The position numbers and the translations under genes were made by a program. A stretch of 57,572 nt of DNA. It comes from Terriglobales bacterium. Lineage in GTDB: Bacteria; Acidobacteriota; Terriglobia; Terriglobales; Acidobacteriaceae. Under the pieces are notes generated by a model, which saw only the letters and a list, made by a program, of their open reading frames with translations, ran no database searches and was not told where the DNA came from. Shown here in pieces: positions 46,583 through 55,351 of this stretch. Location of the stretch: NCBI GenBank assembly GCA_035487355.1, contig DATHMF010000065.1, forward strand, positions 1-57,572, in the 5' to 3' direction. Within the stretch, counting starts at the first letter, position 1. Every line of letters starts with the position of its first letter.

Positions 46583-46669
46583 GGGCCGTAAATTTGGCGG
46601 GGTGGTATTGAGGTTCAAGATTTGAAAGATCCATCACTATAAAACAAATATCAAGGAGCGCGAGGTTCA

Positions 46670-47677
46670 ATGATTATCAACATGCGAGAACGAGCTACGG
46701 AAGAGGAGATACAACACATTATTGATCGGGTGAAGGAGGCTGGCTTCCAGGCCCACGTCACCCGCGGGGCGGAGCGAACCATCGTCGCCGCCGTGGGCAG
46801 CGGAGGGCGACGCCACGAACTAGAGGCGCTCGCGGCAGCGGTTGGCGTAGAGGAAGTTGTTCCTATCGCGCAGCCATTCAAACTGGTGAGCCGTCAGGTA
46901 AAACCAGAACGCACAGTGGTGGATGTAAGCGGCGTGCGCATCGGCGACGGCAGTTTTGTGGTAATCGCAGGGCCGTGTTCCGTCGAGTCACAGGAGCAGT
47001 TGTTCTCTACAGCGCAGGCCGTGAAGGCTGCTGGGGCCAAGATGCTGCGCGGAGGCGCTTATAAACCTCGCACGTCACCTTACGAATTCCAGGGCCTGGG
47101 CGTTGAAGCGCTAAAGTTGCTGCGCCAGGTCCGCGAAAAATTTGGCCTGCCCGTGGTCACCGAGGTCATGGGTACAGAAGATGTAGAAGTGATCTGCGAG
47201 CACGCCGATATGCTGCAAGTCGGCGCGCGCAACATGCAGAATTTCAACCTGCTGCGGCGACTGGCCAAGGTTGATAAACCGGTGCTTTTGAAACGCGGTC
47301 CTTCAGCCAGCGTCAAAGAGTGGCTGCTGGCGGCTGAATACTTGCTGGCGGGTGGAAATCACAATGTTGTGCTCTGTGAGCGCGGCATCAAGACCTTCGA
47401 GACCGAGACCCGCAACACGTTGGATCTGGCATCGGTCGCACTGGCGCGTGAGCTCTCGCATCTGCCGGTGGTCGCCGATCCATCGCACGGAACCGGAAGA
47501 CGCAGCCTGATCCCGCCCATGTCACGCGCCGCGGCAGCATTGGGCGCTGATGGACTCATCGTTGAGGTGCATCCCTGTCCGGAGCGCGCACTCTCTGATG
47601 GGGCGCAGTCCCTGGATTTTGCCGGCTTCGAGAATCTCATGCGCGGCCTGTCTCAACCCCTCCGCGCTGAATGCTGA
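46670..47677 (+). CDS. aroF: 3-deoxy-7-phosphoheptulonate (DAHP) synthase, type I-beta
   Basis: Condenses phosphoenolpyruvate and erythrose-4-phosphate, the first step of aromatic amino-acid synthesis. 335 residues: an N-terminal ferredoxin-like regulatory domain (about 1-75) typical of the I-beta subclass, then the TIM barrel with 'IAGPCSVES', '[16 protein letters not shown]', '[11 protein letters not shown]', 'LLKRGPSAS', '[10 protein letters not shown]' and '[12 protein letters not shown]' (metal ligands Cys, His, Glu, Asp). The ribosome binding site AAGGAGCGCGAGG precedes ATG 46670. The gene stands behind the attenuator and just after a gene cluster that makes erythrose-4-phosphate. Confidence 0.96.
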   Translation: MIINMRERATEEEIQHIIDRVKEAGFQAHVTRGAERTIVAAVGSGGRRHELEALAAAVGVEEVVPIAQPFKLVSRQVKPERTVVDVSGVRIGDGSFVVIAGPCSVESQEQLFSTAQAVKAAGAKMLRGGAYKPRTSPYEFQGLGVEALKLLRQVREKFGLPVVTEVMGTEDVEVICEHADMLQVGARNMQNFNLLRRLAKVDKPVLLKRGPSASVKEWLLAAEYLLAGGNHNVVLCERGIKTFETETRNTLDLASVALARELSHLPVVADPSHGTGRRSLIPPMSRAAAALGADGLIVEVHPCPERALSDGAQSLDFAGFENLMRGLSQPLRAEC

Positions 47678-47720
47678 GAAAGCCAAGCACCACACTTCCT
47701 CGCGCATAGGAGATCGCTGG

Positions 47721-47748
47721 GTAGAGACGTAGCTTGCTACGTCTCTAC
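47721..47748. repeat. Perfect inverted repeat after aroF
   Basis: GTAGAGACGTAGC (47721-47733), TT, GCTACGTCTCTAC (47736-47748): a 13-bp perfect stem. It is followed by only ATTTGATT, so it is a weak terminator at best and more likely a REP-type element. Confidence 0.6.
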
Positions 47749-47862
47749 ATTTGATTACGAAGGACACGGAATCGTGGTGTTTTCAAAGGCGGAACTCGAA
47801 ACCTGAAACTCGAAACTGATTTAGAGCCTCTGCGCTCCTCCGCGTCCTCTGCGGTTTAATTC

Positions 47863-49125
47863 TCATTTCCGGTGGACGTAGTAAATTACGCCGCTGTAAT
47901 CATCAGTCAGCAGGAATGAATCTGTCCCAATGCGCAGAATGTCGCAGGGACGGCCATATACGGTTCCGTTTTGCAGAAATCCGGTAATGAAATCCTTCGG
48001 CTTGGAGTGCTCGGTCACGCGTACGACTCGGTAGCCTCGCTGCAATCGTCGCTTCGATGAACCATGCAGCGCTACCAGAAAGGAATTCCGTAAGGTAGGG
48101 TTTTCCCCGCTGGAATCGAAATATTCGAGGCCCAGCGGTGAACCGTGAGCGGCAAAGGTGTCATAAGGAACAGGCACCTGGGCGCAATCCACCTTTTTAG
48201 TAGATGCAGCAAACTTAGGGTCGGGGAATATTTCGCCATCTTTGAAATAACAATAGGGCCAGCCGTAAGACCTCGTATCGGTTGCCTGCAGTGCACTGTT
48301 GTCGAAGGAGAACATAGTCTCATCAGGTGCATCGTCTCCCAGGTGATCGGCGCCCATGTTCGTGGCAAAAAGCGTGCCGTTGATAAAACGAAGGCCCACA
48401 ACATTGCGCAGCCCTGAGGCAAGGATGCGTGCATGCTTGCCGTCAGGATCCATGGTGGAGATGGTCGCGCGGATCTCTTCTTTTTCCTCGCAGGCATTGC
48501 AACTGCTGCCCACTGAAATATACAGCTGCCGCGGGTTTCCGGTGTCGCTGAAAACAATAGTGCGTGTCAGGTGCCAGCCGCCATATTTGTAGCTTAAGCC
48601 GTAATCAGGATAGGTCGCCAGAACCTCCGGCTTGGAAGAGGGCGTGGTCTCGCCTAAACGAAACTTGTAGCGCTCAAGTTTGTCAGTAAGCGCCAGGTAG
48701 AGCCAGTTTTGGCCGGCCGGGTCGGTGTAAAACGCGGTACTGTTGGGATTGCGTAAGTGCTCAAGATAGGGGATGACGTGGGCAATCTTGCCGGTACTCG
48801 CATCAAAGCCGTCCAGGATGTATACCGTGCCCTTGGAATTGTCGCTCCGGTCGTACATATCAGTGACAAAGATTCGCCCGTCGGGAGATTTGGTCATGAA
48901 GCGCACACGCTTCAAGCCTTCTGCCGCGACCGAGATGTCAAATCCTTCGGGAAGATTCAGAGAAAATGTCTTGCCGCTCTGCAGAGTTATAGCGTGGGGC
49001 AGCAGTTTAAGCTCAGCTCTCTTTTGCACCTGCGCGGGCGCAAGAACACCCAGAAAAAAAAACAAAGCGAATAGAGAACAATAAACGGCGGACGAAAACT
49101 TACAAGATATTTGAAGTTTGATCAC
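47863..49125 (-). CDS. Secreted sorbosone/glucose-dehydrogenase-like beta-propeller protein
   Basis: 420 residues with a signal peptide (SLFALFFFLGVLAPAQ). The propeller shows repeated 'G-R-I-F-V-T-D' and 'L-Y-I-S-V-G-S-S-C-N-A-C' type blades and late phrases 'GLRNVVGLRF', 'NMGADHLGDDAPDETMF', 'YGWPYCY', 'HGSSKRRL' and 'GRPCDI'. These match the soluble PQQ-dependent sugar dehydrogenase/L-sorbosone dehydrogenase family, with a conserved Cys pair. PQQ binding cannot be proven from sequence; the substrate is unknown. It is transcribed towards aroF. Confidence 0.8.
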   Translation of the reverse strand: MIKLQISCKFSSAVYCSLFALFFFLGVLAPAQVQKRAELKLLPHAITLQSGKTFSLNLPEGFDISVAAEGLKRVRFMTKSPDGRIFVTDMYDRSDNSKGTVYILDGFDASTGKIAHVIPYLEHLRNPNSTAFYTDPAGQNWLYLALTDKLERYKFRLGETTPSSKPEVLATYPDYGLSYKYGGWHLTRTIVFSDTGNPRQLYISVGSSCNACEEKEEIRATISTMDPDGKHARILASGLRNVVGLRFINGTLFATNMGADHLGDDAPDETMFSFDNSALQATDTRSYGWPYCYFKDGEIFPDPKFAASTKKVDCAQVPVPYDTFAAHGSPLGLEYFDSSGENPTLRNSFLVALHGSSKRRLQRGYRVVRVTEHSKPKDFITGFLQNGTVYGRPCDILRIGTDSFLLTDDYSGVIYYVHRK

Positions 49126-49212
49126 GGTTGGAATCCAGCCTCACATCCAATGTAACAAAGTCGTGATATCGCAGAGGTTGGAGTCCAGGTTATCTGAGGT
49201 TTTCACGCAGCC

Positions 49213-49479
49213 CTAAATCTCACCGGGCATAATTTCATCCACGTAGCACCATATCCAGCTCTCTCCGGGCTCGATGGACCGCACCAGCGGATGCGTTGTC
49301 GCATGGAAATGCTTCGTGGCATGCTTGTTCTTCGAAGAGTCGCAGCACCCGACGTGTCCGCAAATCAGGCACAATCGCAGATGGACCCACGTGTCTCCAA
49401 TTTTCAAGCATTCTTCGCAGCCGTGTTTACTGGTTTTTCTGAACTTGATTTGATCCAGATGAGTGCATTCTTCCGGCAT
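49213..49479 (-). CDS. UBP-type zinc-finger protein
   Basis: 88 residues almost entirely made of one ZnF-UBP domain. Zinc ligands lie in 'CTHLDQI', 'GCEECLKIGDTWVHLRLCLICGHVGCCDSS' (split here by the HLRLC turn), and 'HATKHFHATTHPLV' with 'WIWCYVDE' closing the fold. In eukaryotes this domain binds the C-terminus of free ubiquitin; bacterial stand-alone members have no known partner. It lies 97 bp downstream of the DUF5996 gene on the same strand. Confidence 0.85.
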   Translation of the reverse strand: MPEECTHLDQIKFRKTSKHGCEECLKIGDTWVHLRLCLICGHVGCCDSSKNKHATKHFHATTHPLVRSIEPGESWIWCYVDEIMPGEI

Positions 49480-49576
49480 GGCCGTTCCTCCTCGACAATT
49501 TGCTCCTTACTTGACATTAACATAAATGCAAATTCAAGTTTGGCGAGCAATTCGGCGACGCAGCTTTGTTCGCTGC

Positions 49577-50491
49577 CTAAGCAACTCTCTCCAGCGACTT
49601 CCGGTCCCAGTGGGCCAGGTTTGCGCCTGCCTCATAGGTGCTTTGCAGAAAATCCATCAGGTTGGCGCGGGGAGATTGAGAATTTCGCACCGCGTCATAC
49701 ATCAGCAGAAACTCTTTCAATCCGGAGTGATAAAAAGCGTCAGCCGGCCGCACAACCGACTCGGCTAACCCCTGCGGCTCTGGGGCCGCGTAGGCGTAAA
49801 ACGCAGCATCTTTTACGTCACCGCTTCCCGGCCAGAATCCCGCGCTGATCACTTCGTGGGAGTAGGCCTCACGCGTGATTCGGTCAGCCCCCGGCCTCTC
49901 TGGTGCGCGCCGTCCGGAAAAACGCGTCACTGCCATGTCGAAGCTCCCCCAGAAAAAATGCACCGGGCTGCTCTTGCCGATGAATCGGGCCCGAAATTCT
50001 TTCAACACCTCATCCACAGATACCAGGACCCGCCAGAAGGCGTTGGCATACGCCGCATCGTAGGAGGCATGCTGCTGGTCGTGATCAAAAGGAATCGGGT
50101 CTGGGATTTCGACCGGCATGTGCCAGATTTTTACCTCAAAGCCGAGCGCCGTGAGCGTGCTCATAAACTCCTGGTAGAAATCGGCAACCGAACGCGGATA
50201 CAACCCAATACTGGTGACTTTTCCCGTATTGGTTTTCATAATGAGACGGTGGTCAATAAAATCGAACTCAATCTCAAAAATGCTTTCTCCATATGGAATA
50301 GGAGACGTGTTCAACCCGCGGGCGCTGACGTAAAGCGGCACCTCCCACCAGTGGTTAACATGTGGGCTCAGAGCCAACCTGACCTTGCCCACAATTTGCG
50401 TCCACATGTGAAGAGTGTGGTAGGTGTCAGACCACTTCTGCAGCGGAAGCGCGGGCCAAAGATCAACATCAGTTGGTTGCTTGATTTCCAT
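49577..50491 (-). CDS. DUF5996 family protein
   Basis: 304 residues from ATG 50491, preceded by GAGAGG at 6 bp; in-frame starts further upstream would overlap the nagA region with no conserved sequence. It matches the DUF5996 pattern: 'WPALPLQKWSDTYHTLHMWTQ', 'HWWEVPLYVSARGL', 'SPVHFFWGSFDMAVTRFSGR' and 'ITREAYSHEVISAGFWPG'. No signal peptide or membrane segment. The function of this family is unknown. It may share a promoter region with nagA, which diverges from it. Confidence 0.8.
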   Translation of the reverse strand: MEIKQPTDVDLWPALPLQKWSDTYHTLHMWTQIVGKVRLALSPHVNHWWEVPLYVSARGLNTSPIPYGESIFEIEFDFIDHRLIMKTNTGKVTSIGLYPRSVADFYQEFMSTLTALGFEVKIWHMPVEIPDPIPFDHDQQHASYDAAYANAFWRVLVSVDEVLKEFRARFIGKSSPVHFFWGSFDMAVTRFSGRRAPERPGADRITREAYSHEVISAGFWPGSGDVKDAAFYAYAAPEPQGLAESVVRPADAFYHSGLKEFLLMYDAVRNSQSPRANLMDFLQSTYEAGANLAHWDRKSLERVA

Positions 50492-50624
50492 ATGGGCCTC
50501 TCTCATTGAAAGATTGGATGCTGTAATCCAAAACCAGGGACTCGGCGTCCGCATGGTTGTCCTAGTCGTCTTAATCTTAGTTGAAAGCGTCTTAATCTCG
50601 GCATGTTATAAAAATTCCGGTAAG

Positions 50625-51821
50625 ATGTCCTACGACATGTCTGTACAGATCATTCGCGCAGCCCGCGCGCTCACCCCCACCGAAGAAATCATCGACGCTG
50701 CAGTAGTAATTGAAGATGGCGTCATCGTTGCTGTTGGACGAAGGGAAGGGATCGTTGCTCCCAAAGGCGCAAAAGATCATGACGCCCGCATTCATATACT
50801 GGTTCCCGGGTTCGTGGATGTCCACATCCATGGGGCTGGTGCTCGCGATGTGATGGAGGCCACACCAGAGGCGCTCAGGATTGTGGCAACAACCGTTGCC
50901 CGCCATGGAACGACATCCCTGGTGGCCACTACGGTTACGGCTCCCACCGATGAAATCTGCCACAGCCTGGAGGGAATTGCACGCTATATCCAGAGCCCTG
51001 CCAACCAGACGCCGCCCGATGCACCGCTTGCACAGATGACGGGCATTCACCTGGAAGGGCCGTTCCTGAGTCACCTGCGACGGGGAGTGCATCCTCCTGA
51101 GTCTCTGGCGCTGCCCACCGTGGCAACGCTGAAGCGCTTCCTCGAGGCGGCAAATGGCAGCGCCCGTATCCTCACCATTGCCCCGGAACTTCCAGGAGCC
51201 ACCGAGGTTATCGATAGCGCCCGGGACGCAGGGATGACCGTGGCACTTGGGCACACGGACGCTACCTACGACCAGGCGCATACTGGCATCGAGCATGGAG
51301 CGCGCCACGCTGTCCACGTCTTCAATGCCATGCGGCCGTTCTCCCACCGCGAAACCGGCGTGCTGGGGGCTGTACTTACCGACCCGCAAGTTACCGCTGA
51401 GGTGATTGCTGACGGCATTCATGTGGATGATCCTGCGATCCGTTTGCTCTTAGCCGCCAAGGGAACGCAACGCGTGATCCTGGTGAGTGATGGCACTGCT
51501 GCTACCGGCATGCCTGACGGGGTCTATCGCCTGGGACCATTTGAGTTCACCGTGAGCGGAGGAGTGTGCCGCAACGCTGAAGGACGCCTTGCCGGCAGCA
51601 CGCTGACCCTGGACCGCGCTGTGCAGCATCTGGCTGGGCTTGGGGTTTCGCTGCGAGAAGCCGTACAGATGGCCACGCTCAACCCGGCTGCTCGCCTTGG
51701 GCTGGCAGGGAAGAAGGGCGTAATTGCTCCTGGGGCGGATGCTGATCTGGTCTTGCTTACCAGCAAACTCGAGGTTGCCGGGGTGATGACTCGGGGAGTG
51801 GGCTTTTTCATGCAATCTTGA
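50625..51821 (+). CDS. nagA: N-acetylglucosamine-6-phosphate deacetylase
   Basis: Removes acetate from GlcNAc-6-phosphate to give glucosamine-6-phosphate. 398 residues from ATG 50625; ATG 50637 is an alternative, and starts back to 50424 would run through the divergent gene. Metal and catalytic features of the amidohydrolase fold: 'GFVDVHIHGAGARD', 'GIHLEGPFLS', 'ALGHTDATYDQA', 'HVFNAMRPFSHRE' and the catalytic Asp in 'ILVSDGTAATGMPDG'. It neighbours glucokinase and a NagZ-like hydrolase, consistent with amino-sugar or cell-wall recycling. Confidence 0.93.
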   Translation: MSYDMSVQIIRAARALTPTEEIIDAAVVIEDGVIVAVGRREGIVAPKGAKDHDARIHILVPGFVDVHIHGAGARDVMEATPEALRIVATTVARHGTTSLVATTVTAPTDEICHSLEGIARYIQSPANQTPPDAPLAQMTGIHLEGPFLSHLRRGVHPPESLALPTVATLKRFLEAANGSARILTIAPELPGATEVIDSARDAGMTVALGHTDATYDQAHTGIEHGARHAVHVFNAMRPFSHRETGVLGAVLTDPQVTAEVIADGIHVDDPAIRLLLAAKGTQRVILVSDGTAATGMPDGVYRLGPFEFTVSGGVCRNAEGRLAGSTLTLDRAVQHLAGLGVSLREAVQMATLNPAARLGLAGKKGVIAPGADADLVLLTSKLEVAGVMTRGVGFFMQS

Positions 51822-51911
51822 AAACTTGAATTTTAACCAGGTTTTAAAGATGTAAGTATTTTATTATCAAGTACTTATGATTTCCTATTGCAAATTGCAA
51901 TTTATTGTCTG

Positions 51912-52919
51912 CTAACCGGCAAGGGCCCGGTAGGCTGCGCCCCACAAGGGGGCATCTTCATTCAGGACAATATGAATTGGAATGTGGGCCAGAATGGGCG
52001 CGAAGCTGCCTTTAGCGCAAAAGGCCCGGAAGAAGGTACCATCCTGCATCTTGGGCAGAATCTTGAGGGCAATCCCGCCAGCCACATAAATCCCACCAAA
52101 GGCCAGGACCCGGAGAGCAAGGTTGCCGGCCTCAGAGCCATAAGCTGAAACCCAAAGGTCTACGGCTTCAACGCAGACCGGGCACGCGCCTGCCAGGGCA
52201 TTCTGCGTGATCTCGCGGGCAACGTCACCGGGCGAGTGGTCGAAAGAGGGATGCCGCACCGAGGAATCGAGAAATTCGTGAATTGCAAGAAAACCCCGGC
52301 CAGAAAGGACCTCTTCCGAACAGACATTGGGCATGCGCTTCTGCAAAAAACGCAAGAGCTCGATTTCGCGTTCGGTGTGTGGCGTGAAATCGGCCATGCC
52401 GCCTTCGGAGGGGGCTACATGATACTTATCCCCGGTCCAATAGAGGATGGCTTCGCCTAATCCGGTGCCGGCGGCCAGAAGAGCCTTGGCGCCGTGGGGT
52501 TGGGGAGCGCCTGGGTTGAGTACGAGCAAGTCCGTGGGAGGCAAGTGGTCCAGGCTGCAGGCAGCGGCCTCGAGGTCGTTCAGCATGGCAACGCCTTTAA
52601 ATCCCATTGCGTTGGCCAGGTCTTTTCCCACCAGGACCCATGGCAAGTTTGCGCTGTGGAAACGATCATCAACCACAGCTCCGGCACAGCCGAAGCCGGC
52701 GGCGGTTATGTTTTTAGTAGAAGCCCCGGATTCGGCGGCATGGCGGCAGAAATCCTGAAGCATGGCCTCGAAAGAGCTGGAGGCATAATCTTTGGTGGGG
52801 TAGCGGCGCTGGAAGATCAGTTCAAGGACAGTCCTATTTTGACGGAAGAGCGCGAGATTGCATTTGGTTCCGCCTACGTCACCGGCGAGAATTGTTTTAG
52901 GGTTTTCTATGATTGCCAT
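51912..52919 (-). CDS. glk: Glucokinase (Glk family)
   Basis: Phosphorylates glucose with ATP. 335 residues of the bacterial Glk family rather than ROK: 'ILAGDVGGTKCNLALF' phosphate loop, 'GFGCAGAVVDDRFHSANLPW', base Asp in 'VAMLNDLEAAACSL', 'LLAAGTGLGEAILYW' and 'VAPSEGGMADFTPH' with the glucose-binding Glu. Together with the ROK-type kinase at 42278, the window encodes two sugar kinases of different families. Convergent with nagA; divergent from the GH3 gene. Confidence 0.93.
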   Translation of the reverse strand: MAIIENPKTILAGDVGGTKCNLALFRQNRTVLELIFQRRYPTKDYASSSFEAMLQDFCRHAAESGASTKNITAAGFGCAGAVVDDRFHSANLPWVLVGKDLANAMGFKGVAMLNDLEAAACSLDHLPPTDLLVLNPGAPQPHGAKALLAAGTGLGEAILYWTGDKYHVAPSEGGMADFTPHTEREIELLRFLQKRMPNVCSEEVLSGRGFLAIHEFLDSSVRHPSFDHSPGDVAREITQNALAGACPVCVEAVDLWVSAYGSEAGNLALRVLAFGGIYVAGGIALKILPKMQDGTFFRAFCAKGSFAPILAHIPIHIVLNEDAPLWGAAYRALAG

Positions 52920-53042
52920 GTCAGGCGATATTTACGTCTCTCAAGAGTATCTGAAAGCGCATTTTGATGGAAGCCTGCATGCAGCTATTAAAACCTTTAA
53001 AGAAAGGCGTAGAGCCACTGATTCTGGTATTGTTTTTCTGCC

Positions 53043-54968
53043 ATGCATAAGCTTATAAAAACCTTCTTTCTCTTACTGCTGTCCATGTCCGTGCTTGCCC
53101 AAGACAAAGACAAATCGCAAAAAAACAAGCCAGTTCAGACCAGCCCGGTCCAGCTCAGCAAAGATGGCCGCAAGTGGGTAGAGAAGACGCTGAAGAAGCT
53201 CTCTTTGGAGGAAAAGGTCGGGCAGATGATCAATATCCGCTACTTTACCGACTTCCAGAACTTTGAGAGCGACAATTACAAGCAGATACGGGACCAGATC
53301 CAGAAGTATCACATCGGCTCCATGGTGCTGACGGTGCACGTGGATGGGCCTATCCTTTTGAAAAACCCGCCGCTGGAAGTTGCGGCCGTGGCCAATCAGT
53401 TACAGCGTGATTCCAAGCTGCCCTTGCTGATGGCGGCGGATTTTGAGCGCGGGCTGGATTCGCGGGTGAAGTCAGTCCCGGTTTTTCCTGACGCAATGGC
53501 GTTTGGCGCGGTCGGTAGCACGGACTACGCCGAGAAATTTGGTGCGATTACGGCGGAAGAGTCGCGAGCGATCGGCATCCACTGGAACCTGTTTCCGGTG
53601 GCGGACGTGAATATCAACCCGGCCAATCCCATCATTAATACACGCTCGTTTGGAGAGAGCCCTGACGAGGTGGGCGCGTTGGTGGCGGCGTTCATCAAAG
53701 GATCGCATGAGCATGGCATGCTGGCTACGGCCAAGCACTTTCCTGGACACGGCGATACCGGCACGGATTCTCACCTGGGTGTGGCCAGAGTGGACGGCGA
53801 TCTGGCGCGTTTGCAGAAGGTTGAACTGCCACCGTTCCAAAAAGCCATCGGTGCTGACGTGGATTCGATCATGGTAGCGCATGTTTCGGCCCCTGCGCTT
53901 GATCCCGATCCGAATAAGGTTGCGACGGTTTCGCACAAAGTAATCACCGATGTTCTGAGGAACCAACTCGGATTTCAAGGCGTGGTCGTAACGGACGCGA
54001 TGGATATGCGCGGGCTGACCAGCCTGTATCCGCCAGGCCAAGGAAATCCGATGGCGAGAGCTGCGGTCGATGCGGTGAAGGCAGGGAACGACGTGATCCT
54101 GTGGCCGACCGATCTGGATGGAGCGTTTAACGGTATTGTTGACGCGGTCAAGAAGGGTGAGATTACGGAGGCGCAGATTGATGCTTCGGTGAAAAAGATC
54201 CTGGAGCTGAAAGCCTCTGTAGGTCTGGATAAAAACCGTTTTGTTGATCTGCAGCAGGTGTCATATCTGGTCAGCAAGCCGGAGGATTTAGCGTTTGCCC
54301 AGCAGGTAGCAGATGAAGCAGTAACGTTGGTGCGAAACAATAATCAGGTGCTGCCCTTGCAGAAGCTGCAGGTCCCTGCGACTGAAGCCGAAATCTTTCA
54401 GGCCAACGTGAAACCCAGCAAGCAAGTGGTGGCCATTGTTATCACCGATACGATTCGTGGAGAGTGGGGGCAGGCATTCAAAGCTGCGTTCAGGCAACGG
54501 CGTGCGGACACGACTTTCTTTCAGGTGGACAATTCCGTGGCCGGAGTTTTAGCACCCGAGATCCTGCAGGCCGTGAAAGAGGCGGACAAGGTAGTGGTGG
54601 CGGCGTACATTGTGCCTACACCAGCCAAGCAGGTCTTGGTGGAGGGAAAGCTGGTGAATAGCGTAGGCCTCGAACAGGGGAGCGGGGAGCTGCTGCGGCA
54701 GATACTCGAAATCGCTGGGTCGAAAACTGCGGTGATTGCGTTGGGGAATCCGTATGTGGCGCAGAATTTTCCCAGCGTGCAGACGTATATCTGTACGTAT
54801 TCCAATGCCACGAGTTCTGAGCTGAGCGCAGTCAAAGCATTGTTTGGAGAGTTGCAATCGCATGGTAAATTGCCGGTTACATTGCCGGGGATCGCGGAGA
54901 GGGGATTTTCATTGCCCTGGCCTTCGGCCGCGCAAAGCGGTGCGGCGAGTTCGGGCGGGCATGAATGA
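53043..54968 (+). CDS. Secreted glycoside hydrolase family 3 (NagZ-like beta-N-acetylglucosaminidase)
   Basis: 641 residues with a signal peptide (LIKTFFLLLLSMSVLAQ). The GH3 TIM barrel (about 40-390) shows 'KHFPGHGDTGTDSHLG', the Asp/His loop characteristic of NagZ-type N-acetylhexosaminidases, and the nucleophile Asp in 'GVVVTDAMDMRG'. A C-terminal alpha/beta domain (about 410-635) is present, unlike single-domain NagZ. Acts in the periplasm or outside on GlcNAc-containing glycans. Its stop overlaps rraB by 4 bp (ATGA). Confidence 0.9.
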   Translation: MHKLIKTFFLLLLSMSVLAQDKDKSQKNKPVQTSPVQLSKDGRKWVEKTLKKLSLEEKVGQMINIRYFTDFQNFESDNYKQIRDQIQKYHIGSMVLTVHVDGPILLKNPPLEVAAVANQLQRDSKLPLLMAADFERGLDSRVKSVPVFPDAMAFGAVGSTDYAEKFGAITAEESRAIGIHWNLFPVADVNINPANPIINTRSFGESPDEVGALVAAFIKGSHEHGMLATAKHFPGHGDTGTDSHLGVARVDGDLARLQKVELPPFQKAIGADVDSIMVAHVSAPALDPDPNKVATVSHKVITDVLRNQLGFQGVVVTDAMDMRGLTSLYPPGQGNPMARAAVDAVKAGNDVILWPTDLDGAFNGIVDAVKKGEITEAQIDASVKKILELKASVGLDKNRFVDLQQVSYLVSKPEDLAFAQQVADEAVTLVRNNNQVLPLQKLQVPATEAEIFQANVKPSKQVVAIVITDTIRGEWGQAFKAAFRQRRADTTFFQVDNSVAGVLAPEILQAVKEADKVVVAAYIVPTPAKQVLVEGKLVNSVGLEQGSGELLRQILEIAGSKTAVIALGNPYVAQNFPSVQTYICTYSNATSSELSAVKALFGELQSHGKLPVTLPGIAERGFSLPWPSAAQSGAASSGGHE

Positions 54969-55231
54969 GCAAGAACGGCAGCACCGATACGGATTTCATC
55001 GAGCATTATTTCTATTTCCCAGAAAGGTTCAATGCTGATAAAGCAGCTGAGCGTCTGCAAGCAAAAGGCTGGCGAGTTCAGGTAACCAAGGGAGCTGACG
55101 AAGAAAACTGGCTGGTTTTTGCAACACAACTGTCGCCCATTGAAGACGAATTAGAGAAGCTTTGGTGGGAGCTGACTCGTTTGGCCAAAGAATTCAATGG
55201 AGAATACGATGGTTATGGCCGTCCAGGATGA
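54965..55231 (+). CDS. RraB-domain protein (ribonuclease E inhibitor-like)
   Basis: 88 residues. The fold matches RraB: 'DFIEHYFYFPERFNADKAAERLQAKGWRV' spans the first helix pair, with 'WLVFATQLSPIEDELEKLWWELTRLAKEFNGEYDGYG' as the Asp/Gly-rich C-terminus (both quoted only as locations 10-38 and 51-86). In E. coli RraB binds RNase E and alters mRNA decay. Whether this organism's RNase E/G is a target is unknown. Translationally coupled to the GH3 gene. Confidence 0.75.
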   Translation: MSKNGSTDTDFIEHYFYFPERFNADKAAERLQAKGWRVQVTKGADEENWLVFATQLSPIEDELEKLWWELTRLAKEFNGEYDGYGRPG

Positions 55232-55351
55232 ATATTGCTTCGCTGTCAATGACGCAGATCACAAATAGTATCAGCGATTGAATGGACTAGGCGCGAACGC
55301 AGCAGTTGATTTAGGATAATTTATTTAAGACAACCCTAAGGACAAACTCAT

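Noticed and set aside
50424..50624. N-terminal extension of nagA
   Set aside because: It overlaps the start of the divergent DUF5996 gene and adds no conserved sequence; the NagA fold begins at about 50637.
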